7,337 nt of DNA, from NCBI GenBank assembly GCA_031270565.1, contig JAISXJ010000072.1, forward strand, positions 1-7,337, written 5' to 3'. Of the stretch, positions 5,673 to 7,337 are shown one piece after another. The translations under genes were made by a program, and so were the position numbers. This stretch comes from Prevotellaceae bacterium (lineage in GTDB: Bacteria > Bacteroidota > Bacteroidia > Bacteroidales > Paludibacteraceae). How positions within the stretch are numbered: the first letter of the stretch is position 1; every line of letters starts with the position of its first letter. Under the pieces are notes generated by a model. That model did not search any database, had not been told where the DNA came from, and saw nothing but the letters and a program-made list of their open reading frames with translations.

Positions 5673-6025
5673 AGTTTAGACGGTTTAACCGGCTAAAAGT
5701 AAGCTCGTTACAAAAGCCCCCCCCCTGTATTCACCTTAACTCCTTGTATTCAAGGGATTAACAACTTTTCTGATTCTTTCTATTTGACGCTTAACAGCGC
5801 GAAGTTTTTTCGCGTTTCCTTGCCATATACAACTATAACGGTAACCTTCTCGAGTCTTCGGAAGGGTTGCTGTCATTTGTTGGGGGATAATTGTTTATAC
5901 TTTATATTCCCGTTTATATTCTCGCGTCTGAGCGACGCAGACGCGAGCCGGAGCCGCATATTCTCATATTCTTGGATATTATTCACAAAAACATTTTATT
6001 TATCAAGTTTAAATTAATTACTACT
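5673..6025 (+). other. Long hairpin-rich leader upstream of the beta-helix operon; no convincing gene
   Basis: This 353-base stretch holds a run of nine C (5717-5725), two TGTATTCA words, a small hairpin CCTTG-TATT-CAAGG (5742-5755), a hairpin AGCGCGAA/TTCGCGTT around GTTTT (5796-5816, one G-U pair), and a strong GC hairpin at 5921-5947, listed separately. The 80 bases before the ATG are AT-rich. The open frames here lack a plausible start context, signal peptide or recognisable domain. A structured mRNA leader that controls the surface-protein operon is the simplest reading; an assembly of small palindromic repeats is the alternative. Confidence 0.5.
5921..5947 (+). repeat. Strong GC-rich hairpin in the leader
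   Basis: CTCGCGTCTG (5921-5930) and CAGACGCGAG (5938-5947) form a perfect 10-bp stem around AGCGACG, in an otherwise AT-rich leader. It lies about 80 bases before the beta-helix start and has no T tract, so it is not a typical terminator. It could be a REP-like palindrome, an RNA stability element, or part of a regulatory fold; inner GCGTC/GACGC pairing offers a competing shorter hairpin. Confidence 0.65.
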
Positions 6026-7105
6026 ATGGTACGAAAATTTTTTAGCTGCATCGCAGCAAGTGTATTATTCTGTGCAGGTTTATCGGCACAAGTGTTTATT
6101 ATTGAGCGAGGAAGCAACACCACGCTTACGTTTACGAACATCAAGGCGGCAGTGGACGCCTTGCAAGACAACGACCAACTGTATATCCCGCCCGGCGAAT
6201 ACAGTTTGGATGGCTATACATGGGAAGGGTATGAAGAAACGCAAAACAATTCCAATACCCTGATGGTAAATAAGAAAGTATCCATCTATGGCGCAGGATA
6301 CAGTAACGGCGCTAATTCTTCGGTAATAACAGGTGGAGATTTTGTAATAGGAAAGGACGCAAGTGGCTCTCTGATTACGGGAATACGCTTTGGTGGAAGC
6401 AGTTATGGCTTCATATTGGACAATGTATCTAATGTCTCCGTAACCCGCTGCAAAATTGATAATTCCTTTAGTTTGCATGGAATAGGAAATAATATAAATA
6501 TCTCAGAATGTGATATTTATAGACTTTCCACAACCACTTCTTCCTATGCAAATCTCGGAGGACAAGGATTATCCGCTTCTTTTTCCAAGTGTATTTTTAG
6601 ATACAGCACAAATAGAACTTTCAGGACAGCGATGGTTTCCAATTCAATATTTTTGAACAATGGCGGCGGTACCAGCTTTTATAGCGGATTCTATTACAAC
6701 AACACCTCTTTCCATAACAATATCTTTATTGTAAGCGCTACCGTAACAAACTCAAGCTGTTCTATAACCAGTGATTTCGGAAGTTTTTCCCATAATCTTT
6801 GGGTAGGCGGCTATCCTTCTTCCAATGCGGAATACAACAACACATTCTCTGACGAAATCGAACGTGAACCGTATGCCAATGTGTTTGTTGACCCCGCAAA
6901 CGGCGACTATCACCTGAAAACGGAATGTACAGGTAAAAATGCCGGCAGCGACGGTAACGACGTCGGCATTTACGGCACGGCTATACCTTTTAAAGAAAGT
7001 AAACTGCCCTCTATTCCACATTTTGTCACCAAAGTTATTTCGTCCGAAACGGATGCAACAGGTAAACTGCCGGTCAACATCAAAATTGAAGCGCAAGACC
7101 GTTAA
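6026..7105 (+). CDS. Secreted right-handed parallel beta-helix protein
   Basis: The 359-residue product has a signal peptide (MVRKFFSCIAASVLFCAGLSAQ, likely cut after LSA or LSAQ). The body carries Asn/Ser-rich coils of the right-handed beta-helix type: NVSNVSVTRCKI (133-144), NNINISECDIY (155-165), GLSASFSKCIF (181-191), AMVSNSIFLNN (202-212) and NNTSFHNNIFI (225-235). The N-terminal part IKAAVDALQDNDQLYIPPGEYSL (39-61) is the usual opening of pectate-lyase-like folds. Near the end, FVDPANGDYHLKTECTGKNAGSDGNDVGIYG (287-317) is the common closing element of secreted Bacteroidota beta-helix proteins, followed by IPHFVTKVISSETDATGKLPVNIKIEAQ. I see no lyase catalytic set, so an enzyme role is not supported; surface or binding roles are possible. 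The start at 6026 is chosen because the signal peptide begins there; the frame continues upstream to 5891 but that part is basic and crosses a strong hairpin. It lies 18 bases before the next gene. Confidence 0.85.
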   Translation: MVRKFFSCIAASVLFCAGLSAQVFIIERGSNTTLTFTNIKAAVDALQDNDQLYIPPGEYSLDGYTWEGYEETQNNSNTLMVNKKVSIYGAGYSNGANSSVITGGDFVIGKDASGSLITGIRFGGSSYGFILDNVSNVSVTRCKIDNSFSLHGIGNNINISECDIYRLSTTTSSYANLGGQGLSASFSKCIFRYSTNRTFRTAMVSNSIFLNNGGGTSFYSGFYYNNTSFHNNIFIVSATVTNSSCSITSDFGSFSHNLWVGGYPSSNAEYNNTFSDEIEREPYANVFVDPANGDYHLKTECTGKNAGSDGNDVGIYGTAIPFKESKLPSIPHFVTKVISSETDATGKLPVNIKIEAQDR

Positions 7106-7123
7106 ACGAAAAATAATAAGGAT

Positions 7124-7337
7124 ATGAAAAACAGACGATTCATAGCTATCCTTGTCCTTTGTTGTTTTCCGTTGCTTGTTCCGGCGCAAATCCAAAAAGT
7201 ACAGTACTGGTTCGATGCCAATTTTGCAGGAAAGGTAGAGATGTCCGTAACTTCGAGTAATACGTTGCAACTGACGGAACTCAACACCACCGGTTTATCC
7301 GCCGGATTGCACATAGCGCATATAAGGGCAAAAGATG
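7124..7337 (+). CDS. N-terminal part of a secreted YWFD-module protein (3' end outside window)
   Basis: The ATG at 7124 opens a frame that runs off the window after 71 residues. The N-terminus is a signal peptide (MKNRRFIAILVLCCFPLLVPAQ, cut near VPA or PAQ). The mature part begins IQKVQYWFDANFAGKVEMSV and continues LTELNTTGLSAGLHIAHIRAKD. The pair YWFD..F and GL..GLH..HIR.KD marks a module seen in large secreted Bacteroidota proteins, many of which end in a type IX secretion sorting domain; that end is not visible here. It starts 18 bases after the beta-helix gene, so the two are almost certainly co-transcribed. An AAGGA (7118-7122) lies too close to the ATG to be a normal Shine-Dalgarno. 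Confidence 0.8.
   Translation, partial: MKNRRFIAILVLCCFPLLVPAQIQKVQYWFDANFAGKVEMSVTSSNTLQLTELNTTGLSAGLHIAHIRAKD

Noticed and set aside
5358..5696. A 112-codon plus-strand open frame across the repeat region
   Set aside because: Its middle part is only the heptamer array translated (YSLF/IRYSLF-like runs), and its start overlaps the minus-strand promoter and leader of the Cys-rich gene.
5784..6017. A 77-codon plus-strand open frame in the leader of the beta-helix operon
   Set aside because: It begins at a TTG with no ribosome-binding context, shows no signal peptide or recognisable domain, crosses two strong hairpins and overlaps the beta-helix frame's upstream extension. It is better explained as leader sequence.
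6026..7105. Pectate lyase or other polysaccharide lyase activity for the beta-helix protein
   Set aside because: The fold pattern fits, but no clustered acidic or basic catalytic set is visible in the coils, so an enzyme name would go beyond the sequence.

Overview
The window comes from a member of the Bacteroidota, most likely a Bacteroidales-type gut or oral lineage. The evidence is a Bacteroidota-type enolase, a TonB-dependent receptor with a carboxypeptidase-regulatory-like N-terminal domain, a FISUMP-type C-terminal fragment, secreted beta-helix and YWFD-type proteins, and several matches to the Bacteroidota -7 promoter element TAnnTTTG. Genus cannot be decided from the sequence alone.

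Layout. Positions 1-300 (+) are the C-terminal end of a FISUMP-like surface protein. An inverted-repeat element (305-409), a hairpin terminator (418-439), a heptamer tandem repeat (444-473) and a strong promoter (499-520) follow. Enolase (579-1853, +) ends in a long hairpin terminator (1878-1919) placed between two convergent genes.

On the minus strand, read from 5405 down to 1941, lies a three-gene locus: a promoter, a small secreted Cys/His-rich protein (5335-4880), a TonB-dependent outer-membrane receptor (4698-2497) and a secreted heavy-metal-associated (HMA) protein with a Cys/His tail (2324-1941). No TAnnTTTG match was found in either internal gap, so one transcript is plausible. The gap before the HMA gene holds a nested-hairpin element (2354-2473). 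I read the locus as an envelope system for a soft metal, copper being the first guess. This rests on motifs and neighbourhood, not on proof.

Positions 5406-6025 hold no convincing gene. They contain a CACAGAG-type repeat interrupted by a hairpin, a second heptamer array directly joined to a promoter, a second promoter, a C9 tract and a long leader rich in hairpins. This leader precedes a two-gene plus-strand operon: a secreted right-handed beta-helix protein (6026-7105) and, 18 bases later, the start of a secreted protein with a YWFD...GLSAGLH..HIRAKD module (7124 to the window edge). The most unusual points are the metal-linked operon, the structured intergenic elements, and the heptamer-plus-promoter module that occurs twice about 5 kb apart.
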